From CAYOFK01 sp964403185 (lineage in GTDB: Bacteria > Bacteroidota > Bacteroidia > Bacteroidales > VadinHA17): 28,770 nucleotides of DNA. Shown here in pieces: positions 7,478 through 16,308 of the stretch; the first letter of the stretch is position 1; each line of letters starts with the position of its first letter. The notes under the pieces are model-generated. The model saw nothing but the letters and a program-made list of their open reading frames with translations, was not told where the DNA came from and searched no databases. The DNA lies in assembly GCA_964403185.1 (NCBI GenBank), contig CAYOFK010000010.1, positions 1-28,770 of the forward strand. The letters are read 5' to 3'. The position numbers were made by a program, and so were the translations under genes.

Positions 7478-7512
7478 GTTAGGCTGAGTTGTTAATTAAT
7501 AAATAAGTAAAA

Positions 7513-9342
7513 GTGAAAATCCCACTACGCAGCAGTATAACCACACAAGGCAGGCATAGGGCAGGGGCCCGGAGTCTCTGGAGGGCCAACGGGATGAAGG
7601 AGGAACATTTCAACAGGCCGGTAATAGCCGTTGTAAACTCTTTCTCACAATTTGTTCCCGGACATGTTCACCTGCAAAATGTAGGGCAGATTGTAAAAAA
7701 AGAGATTGAAAAGCAGGGTTTCTTTGCAGCCGAATTCAATACAATTGCCATTGACGATGGCATTGCAATGGGTCATGAAGGAATGCTTTATTCACTTCCA
7801 TCCAGGGATCTCATTGCAGATAGTGTGGAATATGTGTGTAACGCTCACATGGTGGATGCCATGGTTTGCATCAGCAACTGCGACAAGATCACTCCGGGCA
7901 TGCTCATGGCTGCCATGCGAATTAATATTCCCGCAATATTCGTATCCGGAGGTCCCATGGAAGCAGGGGAACTGGATGGCAAACAGTACGATCTTGTGGA
8001 TGCCATGGTCATGTCTGCCGATGATTCCATATCTGATGAAAAACTCCATGCTATAGAAAAAATTGCCTGTCCAACCTGCGGATCCTGCTCCGGTATGTTC
8101 ACGGCAAATTCCATGAACTGCCTGAATGAGGCTATCGGAATGGCCTTACCGGGTAACGGAACCATTGTGGCCACGCATAAGAACAGGCTTAAACTGTTCA
8201 GGGATGCCGCCACACAAATAGTTGAATTAACCAAATGTTTTTATTACCAAGGCCATACCGGTGTGCTGCCGCGCAGCATTGCCACCAGGCCCGCCTTCCT
8301 GAATGCCATGACCCTGGATATTGCCATGGGAGGATCCACCAACACTGTGTTGCACCTGCTTGCCATTGCACACGAGGCAGAGGTTGATTTTACCATGAAC
8401 GACATTGACGGTTTGTCGCGTAAAGTACCCACACTTTGTAAGGTTGCTCCAAGTTCTTCCTATCATGTACAGGACGTGAACCGGGCAGGGGGCATTATTG
8501 GCATCATGTCGGAGCTCAGCAAAGCCGGTCTGTTGGACACCTCAACCGGCAGGGTGGATGGGATCAGTTTGAAGGAAGCGCTTCTGAAATACGACATTAC
8601 AGGAGGCACCGGATCGAATCCGGAGCACGAAATATACAGAAGTGCACCTGGCGGAATAAAGAACCTGGTACTGGGATCACAGGACCGCATGTATGCAGCT
8701 TTGGATACCGACCGTAAGAAAGGATGCATCAGAAATATTGAAAATTCCTACTCGCGCGATGGTGGTCTGGCAGTTCTTTACGGTAATATAGCAAGTAAAG
8801 GATGTATTGTAAAAACCGCAGGTGTGGATGAAAGAATCCGGAAGTTCAGGGGCCGTGCAAAATGTTTTGATTCCCAGGAATCGGCGTGTAACGCCATTCT
8901 TGAAAACAAAATTCTTCCGGACGATGTGGTTGTGATCCGGTATGAAGGTCCCCGGGGCGGCCCGGGAATGCAGGAGATGCTGTATCCTACCTCTTACCTG
9001 AAATCAAAAGGTCTTGACAGGGACTGTGCTCTGATAACAGATGGCCGCTTTTCAGGTGGCACTTCAGGATTGTCTGTCGGGCACATTTCGCCAGAAGCTG
9101 CAGCAGGTGGCACACTCTCCCTGGTTAAGGATGGCGATCCCATTGAAATCGATGTGCAAAAAAGACGCATTCACCTGGCTGTCACGGAGAAAGAAATTGC
9201 ACTCCGGGAAGCCAGGGAAAAAAGCCGGGGACCCGATGCCTACACTCCGGAAAACCGGAACAGAATTGTGCCTAAATCGCTTAAGAGCTATGCAAATCAG
9301 GTCAGCTCTGCAGATAAAGGAGCTGTCAGAATAGTCAGGTAA
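7513..9342 (+). CDS. ilvD: Dihydroxy-acid dehydratase
   Basis: IlvD removes water from 2,3-dihydroxy-isovalerate and -methylvalerate to give the keto acids of valine and isoleucine. The protein has 609 residues, full length for the E. coli-like branch. Iron-sulfur ligands are visible in CISNCDKITPGM (Cys123) and ACPTCGSCSGMFTANSM (Cys186/189/192 region). The segment VVNSFSQFVPGHVHL (41-55) has no Cys where the [2Fe-2S] subgroup has one, as in E. coli IlvD, so an oxygen-sensitive [4Fe-4S] cluster is likely. The C-terminal half has ITDGRFSGGTSGLSVGHISP. The start is GTG at 7513, directly in line with the family N-terminus (LRSSITTQGRHRAGARSLWRA). It is the first gene of the ilvDBNC-leuACDB operon, downstream of the attenuator. 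Confidence 0.97.
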   Translation: MKIPLRSSITTQGRHRAGARSLWRANGMKEEHFNRPVIAVVNSFSQFVPGHVHLQNVGQIVKKEIEKQGFFAAEFNTIAIDDGIAMGHEGMLYSLPSRDLIADSVEYVCNAHMVDAMVCISNCDKITPGMLMAAMRINIPAIFVSGGPMEAGELDGKQYDLVDAMVMSADDSISDEKLHAIEKIACPTCGSCSGMFTANSMNCLNEAIGMALPGNGTIVATHKNRLKLFRDAATQIVELTKCFYYQGHTGVLPRSIATRPAFLNAMTLDIAMGGSTNTVLHLLAIAHEAEVDFTMNDIDGLSRKVPTLCKVAPSSSYHVQDVNRAGGIIGIMSELSKAGLLDTSTGRVDGISLKEALLKYDITGGTGSNPEHEIYRSAPGGIKNLVLGSQDRMYAALDTDRKKGCIRNIENSYSRDGGLAVLYGNIASKGCIVKTAGVDERIRKFRGRAKCFDSQESACNAILENKILPDDVVVIRYEGPRGGPGMQEMLYPTSYLKSKGLDRDCALITDGRFSGGTSGLSVGHISPEAAAGGTLSLVKDGDPIEIDVQKRRIHLAVTEKEIALREAREKSRGPDAYTPENRNRIVPKSLKSYANQVSSADKGAVRIVR

Positions 9343-9396
9343 AAAGACACCCGCTAAGAATGCGGATGGCTAATTAAGATTGAAACATCCTAAACC

Positions 9397-11103
9397 ATGT
9401 CAAAAATCAAAAAAAATCAAGCCATACCCGGAGCCAGGGCTCTTATTTACTCCCTTCTGGAAGAAGGTGTGGATACCATATTCGGCTACCCGGGAGGGGC
9501 AATTATGCCTATATATGACGAACTGTACGACTATGAGAAAGAATTGAATCATATCCTGGTAAGACATGAACAGGGGGCTGCCCATGCAGCCCAGGCATAT
9601 GCTATGGTATCGGGAAAAACAGGTGTTTGTTTTGCCACCTCAGGGCCGGGAGCTACCAACCTGGTAACAGGCATTGCCAATGCCAACCTCGATTCTGTTC
9701 CAGTAGTCTTTATTACGGCACAGGTTTTTTCAAACCTCATCGGCTCGGATGCTTTCCAGGAAACAGATATCCTTGGTATTTCCATGCCGGTTACGAAATG
9801 GAACTACCAGATAACCAAAGCAGAAGAAATTCCCGGGATTCTTGCAAAAGCATTTTATATAGCTGCATCCGGAAGACCTGGTCCGGTATTGGTTGACATT
9901 ACCAAAGATGCCCAGATTCAAACCCTTGATTTTAGCTATAGAAAGTGTGAATTTCTACGCAGTTATAATCCCAATGTTGTGCCGGATCCTAAGAATATTG
10001 AATCGGCAGCAATTTTAATTAATAACTCAAAGAAACCCTTGATATTGGCCGGACATGGAGTCCTGTTGTCCGGAGCTGAGAAACAGCTTCTCGCTTTCTC
10101 GGAAAAAGCAGGGATCCCGGTGGCATCTACATTACTGGGATTATCTGCTTTTCCCGCCGGGCACCCACTCTATGTTGGTTTGTTAGGGATGCACGGCAAT
10201 TATGGTCCGAATGTAAAAACCAATGAAGCCGATCTGATCATCGCCATTGGAATGCGTTTTGATGACCGGGTTACAGGAAATCTGAGTAAATATGCCAAAC
10301 AGGCCAGTATCATTCATATTGAAATAGATGCATCAGAGATAAATAAAATTGTACCTGTGGATGTGGAAGTCCATGGCGATGCGAAAAGCACACTCGAAGC
10401 ATTGCTGCCTCTGGTCCGGAGAACGAACCACAAAAACTGGGTATCAGAGTTCAAAACCCTGATGGATACTGAAAATGAGAAGGTTATAAAAAGTGATTGT
10501 TATCCCAGATCGGGAAAAATAAGAATGGGAGAAGTGATCCGAAGGATCTCTGATAAAACCAACGGCAAAGCCATCGTTGTAACAGATGTCGGTCAGCATC
10601 AGATGGTAACGGCCCGGTATTTTAAGTTTACCGAACCCAATACCCTTATTACCTCCGGGGGAATGGGAACCATGGGATTTGGCATCCCGGCAGCTGTGGG
10701 ATCCAAAGTGGGCAGACCCGACCTTCCGGTCTTCGCATTTATCGGAGACGGGGGGTTTCAAATGACCCTGCAGGAACTGGGCACAATTTATCAATATAAC
10801 ATCCCGGTAAAACTGATCATACTCAACAACAATTTCCTCGGTATGGTAAGACAATGGCAGGATATGTTTTTTGACAAAAGATATGCTTCAACAAAATTGG
10901 TGAATCCCGATTTTGTAAAAATCGCAGAGGGATTTCATATCTCTTCAAGAAGAGTTGAAGAAAGAAAAGACCTGGATGATGCAATTGAAGAAATGATGGC
11001 CCAAAATCAACCATACGTACTTGAAGTCATGGTCGAAAAAGAAGCCAATATTTTTCCCATGATCGAGCCGGGAGCGTCGGTTTCAGAAGTAAAACTTAGC
11101 TAA
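9397..11103 (+). CDS. ilvB: Acetolactate synthase, large (catalytic) subunit
   Basis: This thiamine-diphosphate enzyme condenses pyruvate with pyruvate or 2-oxobutyrate, the committed step to Val/Leu and Ile. The 568 residues contain the N-terminal Pyr domain with GYPGGAIMPIYDEL (30-43) and catalytic Glu58 in RHEQGAAHAAQAYA, the FAD-like central domain, and the C-terminal PP domain with GDGGFQMTLQELGTI from about residue 450 to NNN at about 477, the Mg/ThDP motif. It lies 54 nt after ilvD and 20 nt before the regulatory subunit gene. Its length and motifs are those of biosynthetic AHAS rather than the catabolic AlsS type, which the adjacent ilvN supports. Confidence 0.96.
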   Translation: MSKIKKNQAIPGARALIYSLLEEGVDTIFGYPGGAIMPIYDELYDYEKELNHILVRHEQGAAHAAQAYAMVSGKTGVCFATSGPGATNLVTGIANANLDSVPVVFITAQVFSNLIGSDAFQETDILGISMPVTKWNYQITKAEEIPGILAKAFYIAASGRPGPVLVDITKDAQIQTLDFSYRKCEFLRSYNPNVVPDPKNIESAAILINNSKKPLILAGHGVLLSGAEKQLLAFSEKAGIPVASTLLGLSAFPAGHPLYVGLLGMHGNYGPNVKTNEADLIIAIGMRFDDRVTGNLSKYAKQASIIHIEIDASEINKIVPVDVEVHGDAKSTLEALLPLVRRTNHKNWVSEFKTLMDTENEKVIKSDCYPRSGKIRMGEVIRRISDKTNGKAIVVTDVGQHQMVTARYFKFTEPNTLITSGGMGTMGFGIPAAVGSKVGRPDLPVFAFIGDGGFQMTLQELGTIYQYNIPVKLIILNNNFLGMVRQWQDMFFDKRYASTKLVNPDFVKIAEGFHISSRRVEERKDLDDAIEEMMAQNQPYVLEVMVEKEANIFPMIEPGASVSEVKLS

Positions 11104-11123
11104 TAAATAATCCATAAAACAAG

Positions 11124-11669
11124 ATGCAAGAAGAATTTACCATATCACTGTTTACGGAGAACCATATTGGGATCCTCAATCAAATCACCATCATATTCAC
11201 ACGAAGGCAAATCAATATTGAAAGCATTACAGCATCGGAATCAGCCGTATCCGGGGTTCATAAACTGACAATTGTGGTGCATACGGCCCGTGATCTGATA
11301 GAAAAAGTGGTCAGGCAGGTAGAAAAACTGGTGGAAGTTTTAAAGGTATTCGTTCATACTCCCGATGATATCATATATCAGGAGATTGCATTGTATAAAG
11401 TAAAAACCACCGAACTCATGGGCAGTAACAAGATCGAACAAATCGTCCGGTCTTCAACGGCCAGGTTCCTGGAAATTACACCGGAATACGTGGTCATTGA
11501 AAAAACCGGACATAAAGAGGAAACCACTGAATTACTGAAAAAGCTGGACCCATATGGTGTGCTCCAGTTTGTAAGATCAGGGCGGGTGGCCATAACCAGG
11601 CAAATTAAAGAACTCACATCCTACCTCAAAGAACTGGATGAGGCCAACGGAAAGAATATTAATCAATAA
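11124..11669 (+). CDS. ilvN: Acetolactate synthase, small (regulatory) subunit
   Basis: The regulatory subunit activates the large subunit and confers feedback inhibition, usually by valine. The protein has 181 residues. The N-terminal ACT domain (about 4-80) begins FTISLFTENHIGILNQITIIF and continues RRQINIESITASESAVSGVHKLTIVV, the usual effector-binding pattern. The C-terminal about 90 residues match the ALS_ss_C region (LFRHGRVAITR-like: LQFVRSGRVAITRQ). It follows ilvB by 20 nt and precedes ilvC by 11 nt. Also named ilvH in some genomes. Confidence 0.94.
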   Translation: MQEEFTISLFTENHIGILNQITIIFTRRQINIESITASESAVSGVHKLTIVVHTARDLIEKVVRQVEKLVEVLKVFVHTPDDIIYQEIALYKVKTTELMGSNKIEQIVRSSTARFLEITPEYVVIEKTGHKEETTELLKKLDPYGVLQFVRSGRVAITRQIKELTSYLKELDEANGKNINQ

Positions 11670-11680
11670 TAATCTATATT

Positions 11681-12721
11681 ATGGCAAAGATCAATTTTGG
11701 AGGCGTTGAAGAAACTGTGATCACCAGGGAAGAGTTTCCCCTGGAGAAAGCCCTGGATATACTGAAAGATGAAACCATTGCGGTGATCGGCTATGGAGTT
11801 CAGGGCCCTGCCCAGTCACTGAACATGAAGGATAACGGATGTCAGGTGATCATTGGACAATCGCCTGACTTCAGGGAGGACTGGGACCGGGCTGTTGAGG
11901 ATGGGTGGCTCCCCGGAAAGACCCTGTTTCCTATTGAAGAAGCAGCTGAAAAAGCCACGATCATCCAGTATCTTGTTTCAGACGCAGCGCAACGCACAGT
12001 CTGGCCGGTTCTTAAAAACCACCTGAAGGAAGGCGATGCCCTGTACTTTTCACATGGTTTCTCAGTGACCTATAAAGATCAGACAAATGTGATTCCGCCC
12101 GGTAACATTGATGTGATCCTGGTTGCACCTAAAGGTTCCGGAACCAGTGTAAGAAGAAATTTTCTGGCAGGTACAGGCATCAACTCAAGCTACGCGATTT
12201 ATCAGGATTTTACCGGCAGGGCAAAAGAAAGAACTTTGTCCCTGGGTATCGTCATCGGTTCAGGATACCTGTTCCCCACAACCTTTGAGAATGAGGTATA
12301 TAGTGACCTGACCGGTGAAAGAGGGGTCTTAATGGGAGCCATTGCAGGCATCATGGAAGCCCAGTATCAGGTGCTGCGGAAGAATGGTCACAGCCCCAGT
12401 GAAGCTTTTAACGAAACAGTAGAGGAACTGACACAGAGTCTGATCAGATTGGTGGATGAAAACGGCATGGATTGGATGTATGCCAATTGCAGTGCCACGG
12501 CCCAGAGAGGAGCCCTGGATTGGAGACATAAATTCCGGGAAGCCGTCTTGCCGGTGTTTAAAGACCTGTATGAGAGTGTAATATCCGGTGTAGAAACAAG
12601 AATTGTACTGGAACGAACCGGCAGCCCTGATTATAAAACAGAACTGGCAGCAGAATTAAAGGAAATGCGGGAGTCCGAACTATGGCAAACGGGGGAACAG
12701 GTCAGGAAACTCCGGCCATAA
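11681..12721 (+). CDS. ilvC: Ketol-acid reductoisomerase
   Basis: KARI isomerises and reduces acetolactate or acetohydroxybutyrate to the dihydroxy acids used by IlvD. At 346 residues it matches the Bacteroidota form. The Rossmann motif is AVIGYGVQGPAQSLNMKDNG (34-53). Catalytic-domain motifs include the metal-binding region SDLTGERGVLMGAI and the conserved NETVEELTQSL. The loop that normally recognises the 2'-phosphate of NADPH reads GQSPDFREDWDR (59-70). It lacks the Arg/Lys-rich pattern of related enzymes such as GQRKxxKTWDK and has acidic residues instead, so cofactor preference may be shifted towards NADH (inference). It lies between ilvN and leuA. The acyl-ACP thioesterase gene often found near ilvC in Bacteroides is absent. 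Confidence 0.96.
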   Translation: MAKINFGGVEETVITREEFPLEKALDILKDETIAVIGYGVQGPAQSLNMKDNGCQVIIGQSPDFREDWDRAVEDGWLPGKTLFPIEEAAEKATIIQYLVSDAAQRTVWPVLKNHLKEGDALYFSHGFSVTYKDQTNVIPPGNIDVILVAPKGSGTSVRRNFLAGTGINSSYAIYQDFTGRAKERTLSLGIVIGSGYLFPTTFENEVYSDLTGERGVLMGAIAGIMEAQYQVLRKNGHSPSEAFNETVEELTQSLIRLVDENGMDWMYANCSATAQRGALDWRHKFREAVLPVFKDLYESVISGVETRIVLERTGSPDYKTELAAELKEMRESELWQTGEQVRKLRP

Positions 12722-12755
12722 AGTAAGGCATTCCAATAACCAAACAATTAGTCAA

Positions 12756-14249
12756 ATGAGTAGAAAAATACAAATATTTGATACCACCCTCAGGGACGGA
12801 GAACAAGTACCCGGCTGCCAACTGAATACCATTGAAAAAATCGAGGTTGCCAGAGCTCTTGAAGCGCTGGGAGTGGATGTGATAGAAGCCGGATTCCCAA
12901 TATCCAGCCCCGGTGATTTTCAATCGGTTGTGGAACTCTCAAAAGCGGTTCGGGAACCTGTGATCTGTGCACTTACAAGGGCTGTAAAGCAAGACATTGA
13001 GGTGGCTGCCGAAGCACTGGAATTTGCTAAGAAGAAGAGGATCCATACCGGTATTGGAACCTCTTATTATCATATCAACCTGAAGCTGCACTCGAACGAG
13101 GAAGAGATCCTGAAACGGGCCATCGAGGCAGTTAAATATGCTAAGAAATTTGTGGAAGATGTGGAATTCTATGCCGAAGATGCAGGCAGAACAGAAAATG
13201 CCTATCTGGCACGGGTCATTGAAGCTGTAATTGCTGCCGGTGCTTCAGTAGTCAACATCCCCGATACAACAGGATATTGCCTTCCGTATGAATATGGGGA
13301 AAAGATCAAATACCTGACCGAGCATGTTTCAAATATTCATAAAGCCACCATTTCCACTCACTGTCATAACGACCTGGGAATGGCTACTGCCAATACCATA
13401 GTTGGGATTACCAACGGTGCCGGGCAGGTTGAAGTTACCATCAACGGCATTGGCGAAAGAGCGGGAAACACATCTCTTGAAGAGATTGCAATGACACTGA
13501 AAAGCCACAACGACCTGCCGTTTCATACAGATATCAACACCAGGAGAATCCACCAAACAAGTCGGCTGGTTTCTTCTTTGATGAACATGCCTGTACAACC
13601 CAACAAGGCCATTGTTGGAAGAAATGCTTTTGCACATTCCTCGGGTATCCACCAGGATGGAGTATTAAAAAGCAGGCAAAACTATGAAATAATTGATCCA
13701 AAAGATGTTGGCATCAAGGAATCTTCTATCGTGCTGACTGCCCGGAGCGGAAGGGCAGCCCTGAAACATCGCCTTCAAAACCTGAATTATGAATTCAGCA
13801 AAGAGGAACTGGATAAAGTATACCATGAATTCCTGGTTTTTGCCGATAAGAAAAAGGATATTAAAGATGAGGACCTGAAAGTGCTTGTTGGGAAAACCAG
13901 TAAAGAGGAAACACCCTTAAAACTGGAACTTCTTCAGGTAGTGTGTGGCAAATCAGCAGTTCCCATGGCATCGGTAAGAGTAAAAATGAACAATGAGGTG
14001 CTATCGGCCACAGCCGACGGAAACGGCCCGATTGACGCAGCCTTTTCTGCTGTAAAATCCCTTGTCAAAAGAAAAGTGCGGCTCGAAGAATTCCTGATCC
14101 AGGCCATTACCAAAGGGAGCGATGATATCGGAAAGGTCCATGTTCAGGTTGAAAACAGGGGGAAAATGTATTATGGGTTTTCTGCCAATACGGATATCAT
14201 TACAGCATCGGTTGAAGCCTTTCTGGATGCCTTATCCAAAATTGTTTGA
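12756..14249 (+). CDS. leuA: 2-isopropylmalate synthase
   Basis: LeuA condenses 2-ketoisovalerate with acetyl-CoA, the first step specific to leucine. The 497 residues comprise a TIM-barrel catalytic domain with IFDTTLRDGEQVPGC near the N-terminus (Asp of DTTLRDGEQ binds the metal), metal ligands His202 and His204 in STHCHNDLGMATAN, and the GIGERAGNTSLEEI motif; a linker with FAHSSGIHQDGVLK; and a C-terminal LeuA dimer domain (about 365-497) that normally binds leucine for feedback inhibition. Homocitrate or citramalate synthase is an alternative for this superfamily, but the length, the regulatory domain and the leuCDB neighbours favour LeuA. It starts 34 nt after ilvC. Confidence 0.95.
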   Translation: MSRKIQIFDTTLRDGEQVPGCQLNTIEKIEVARALEALGVDVIEAGFPISSPGDFQSVVELSKAVREPVICALTRAVKQDIEVAAEALEFAKKKRIHTGIGTSYYHINLKLHSNEEEILKRAIEAVKYAKKFVEDVEFYAEDAGRTENAYLARVIEAVIAAGASVVNIPDTTGYCLPYEYGEKIKYLTEHVSNIHKATISTHCHNDLGMATANTIVGITNGAGQVEVTINGIGERAGNTSLEEIAMTLKSHNDLPFHTDINTRRIHQTSRLVSSLMNMPVQPNKAIVGRNAFAHSSGIHQDGVLKSRQNYEIIDPKDVGIKESSIVLTARSGRAALKHRLQNLNYEFSKEELDKVYHEFLVFADKKKDIKDEDLKVLVGKTSKEETPLKLELLQVVCGKSAVPMASVRVKMNNEVLSATADGNGPIDAAFSAVKSLVKRKVRLEEFLIQAITKGSDDIGKVHVQVENRGKMYYGFSANTDIITASVEAFLDALSKIV

Positions 14250-14282
14250 ACATTAACTTGCGTATAACTCATTTAAAGGAAC

Positions 14283-15683
14283 GTGAAAGCAAAAACACTG
14301 TTTGATAAAATATGGGATGACCATGTTGTAAAGTCCATCAACGATGGGCCTGATGTATTATATATTGATAAACATTTTATTCATGAGGTTACCAGCCCAC
14401 AGGCTTTTTCAGGTTTGGAGAAACGCGGTCTGAAAGTTTTCCGCCCTGAAAAAACATTCGCTACATCCGACCATAATGTACCTACGGCTGACCAACACCT
14501 GCCTATCCGGGAAGAATTATCAAGAATTCAGGTCCGGACACTCATGGATAACTGCAACAAGCACCACATCACGTTGTACGGTTTAAACCATCCAAACAAC
14601 GGCATTGTACATGTCATTGGCCCTGAACTGGGCATGACCCGGCCGGGAATGACTATTGTATGTGGGGACAGCCATACCGCCACGCATGGCGCTTTCGGGA
14701 CAATTGCATTCGGAATTGGGACCAGCGAAGTGGAGATGGTACTGGTCAGTCAGTGCATCCTTCAAGCGAAACCAAAAACAATGAGGATCGTGATCAATGG
14801 AACTCCGGGAACCGGAGTCACATCAAAAGACATCATATTGTACATCATTTCAAAGATCTCTGCAAGCGGGGCTACCGGTTACTTTATTGAATATTCCGGC
14901 ACAACCATCTCAAATCTTAGTATGGAGGCCCGCATGACTATCTGTAATATGAGTATAGAAATGGGGGCACGCGGTGGATTGATCGCGCCGGATGATACCA
15001 CCTTTGATTACCTGAGAGACAGGTCATTTGTTCCAAAAGGAGACCAATATGACGCACAGGTTGTGCGATGGCGCCAACTCAAATCAGATGAGAATGCCCG
15101 GTTTGACAAAGAACTGGAAATCGATGCAACTGAAATTGAACCCATGATAACCTATGGCACGAATCCCGGAATGGGTGTTGGTATCTCCGGTTGCATCCCC
15201 GATAAACATTCCATAGCCGGTGAGAACTGGCCTTCGGTAAAGAAATCCCTTAAATACATGGATTTGGAACCGGGGGCAGCCCTTCTCGGACACGCGGTTG
15301 ATTATGTATTTGTTGGCAGCTGCACAAACGGAAGAATTGAAGATCTCAGGTCTTTTTGTAAGATCATAAAGGGCCGGAAGAGATCTGATTCTGTGATTGC
15401 ATGGATTGTTCCAGGTTCCAAACAAGTTGAAAAACAAGCTCATGCTGAAGGATTGGTTAAAATACTGGAAGATTCCGGTTTTGAACTGAGACAGCCGGGA
15501 TGTTCGGCCTGCCTGGCCATGAATGACGATAAAGTACCTTTAGGGAAGTATGTCGTTTCAACCTCAAACAGGAATTTTGAGGGCAGGCAGGGCCCGGGAG
15601 CAAGAACCATGCTTGCCAGCCCCTTAACCGCAGCAGCAGCAGCCTTAACCGGAAAAATTACCGATCCCAGAGAGTTTTTATAG
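14283..15683 (+). CDS. leuC: 3-isopropylmalate dehydratase, large subunit
   Basis: LeuC with LeuD isomerises 2- to 3-isopropylmalate using a [4Fe-4S] cluster. The 466-residue chain has the aconitase-family cluster ligands Cys347 (FVGSCTNGRIEDL), Cys407 and Cys410 (PGCSACLAMN), as well as GDSHTATHGAFG and SNRNFEGRQGPGARTML. The start is GTG at 14283; the following sequence (KAKTLFDKIWDDHVV) fits the family N-terminus, so no upstream ATG is needed. It lies 33 nt after leuA and 22 nt before leuD. Confidence 0.95.
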   Translation: MKAKTLFDKIWDDHVVKSINDGPDVLYIDKHFIHEVTSPQAFSGLEKRGLKVFRPEKTFATSDHNVPTADQHLPIREELSRIQVRTLMDNCNKHHITLYGLNHPNNGIVHVIGPELGMTRPGMTIVCGDSHTATHGAFGTIAFGIGTSEVEMVLVSQCILQAKPKTMRIVINGTPGTGVTSKDIILYIISKISASGATGYFIEYSGTTISNLSMEARMTICNMSIEMGARGGLIAPDDTTFDYLRDRSFVPKGDQYDAQVVRWRQLKSDENARFDKELEIDATEIEPMITYGTNPGMGVGISGCIPDKHSIAGENWPSVKKSLKYMDLEPGAALLGHAVDYVFVGSCTNGRIEDLRSFCKIIKGRKRSDSVIAWIVPGSKQVEKQAHAEGLVKILEDSGFELRQPGCSACLAMNDDKVPLGKYVVSTSNRNFEGRQGPGARTMLASPLTAAAAALTGKITDPREFL

Positions 15684-15705
15684 GATCTTTAAAAGTTTAT
15701 TATAT

Positions 15706-16308
15706 ATGGCTTTGGAAAAATTTTTAAAATTAGAATCGGGTTGCATCCCCCTGGCTGTTGAGAATGTCGATACCGATCAGATCATTCCTGCCCGTTTTCT
15801 GAAAGCAACATCACGTGAAGGTTTTGGAAATAATCTGTTCAGAGATTGGCGGTTTGATGGCAAAGGAAATCCCATTACAAACTTTGTATTTAATGATCAA
15901 AGGTATTCCGGAAAGATCCTTGTCGCCGGAAGGAATTTTGGCTGTGGGTCAAGCCGGGAACATGCGGCATGGGCCATCTATGATTATGGATTCAGAGCAA
16001 TTATATCCAGTTTTTTTGCCGACATATTTACGAACAATGCCCTGAATAACGGACTGCTACCGGTAATGGTTTCTGACAAATTCCTGAAAGATCTGTTCCG
16101 GCATCTTAATGAAAAACCGGATCTTAATGTAATCATTGATCTTTCACAGCAATTGGTTGTCAATAAGCATTCAGGAGCAACCGAGCATTTCGGGATCAAT
16201 AGTTACAAAAAAAATAATTTACTCAAGGGTTACGATGATCTGGATTATCTGATAAGTGTTCGCAAGGAAATAGAAAACTTTGAGAGAACCAAAACTCAAA
16301 CCATATGA
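15706..16308 (+). CDS. leuD: 3-isopropylmalate dehydratase, small subunit
   Basis: LeuD is the swivelling domain partner of LeuC. At 200 residues it is the standard bacterial long form. Conserved features include the N-terminal VDTDQIIPARFLKATSREGFG and the signature GRNFGCGSSREHAAWAIYDYGFRAIISSFFADIF (the GCGSSRE loop contacts the substrate and seals the active site). Its last codon and stop overlap the leuB start (ATGA, 16305-16308), so the two are translationally coupled. Confidence 0.96.
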   Translation: MALEKFLKLESGCIPLAVENVDTDQIIPARFLKATSREGFGNNLFRDWRFDGKGNPITNFVFNDQRYSGKILVAGRNFGCGSSREHAAWAIYDYGFRAIISSFFADIFTNNALNNGLLPVMVSDKFLKDLFRHLNEKPDLNVIIDLSQQLVVNKHSGATEHFGINSYKKNNLLKGYDDLDYLISVRKEIENFERTKTQTI

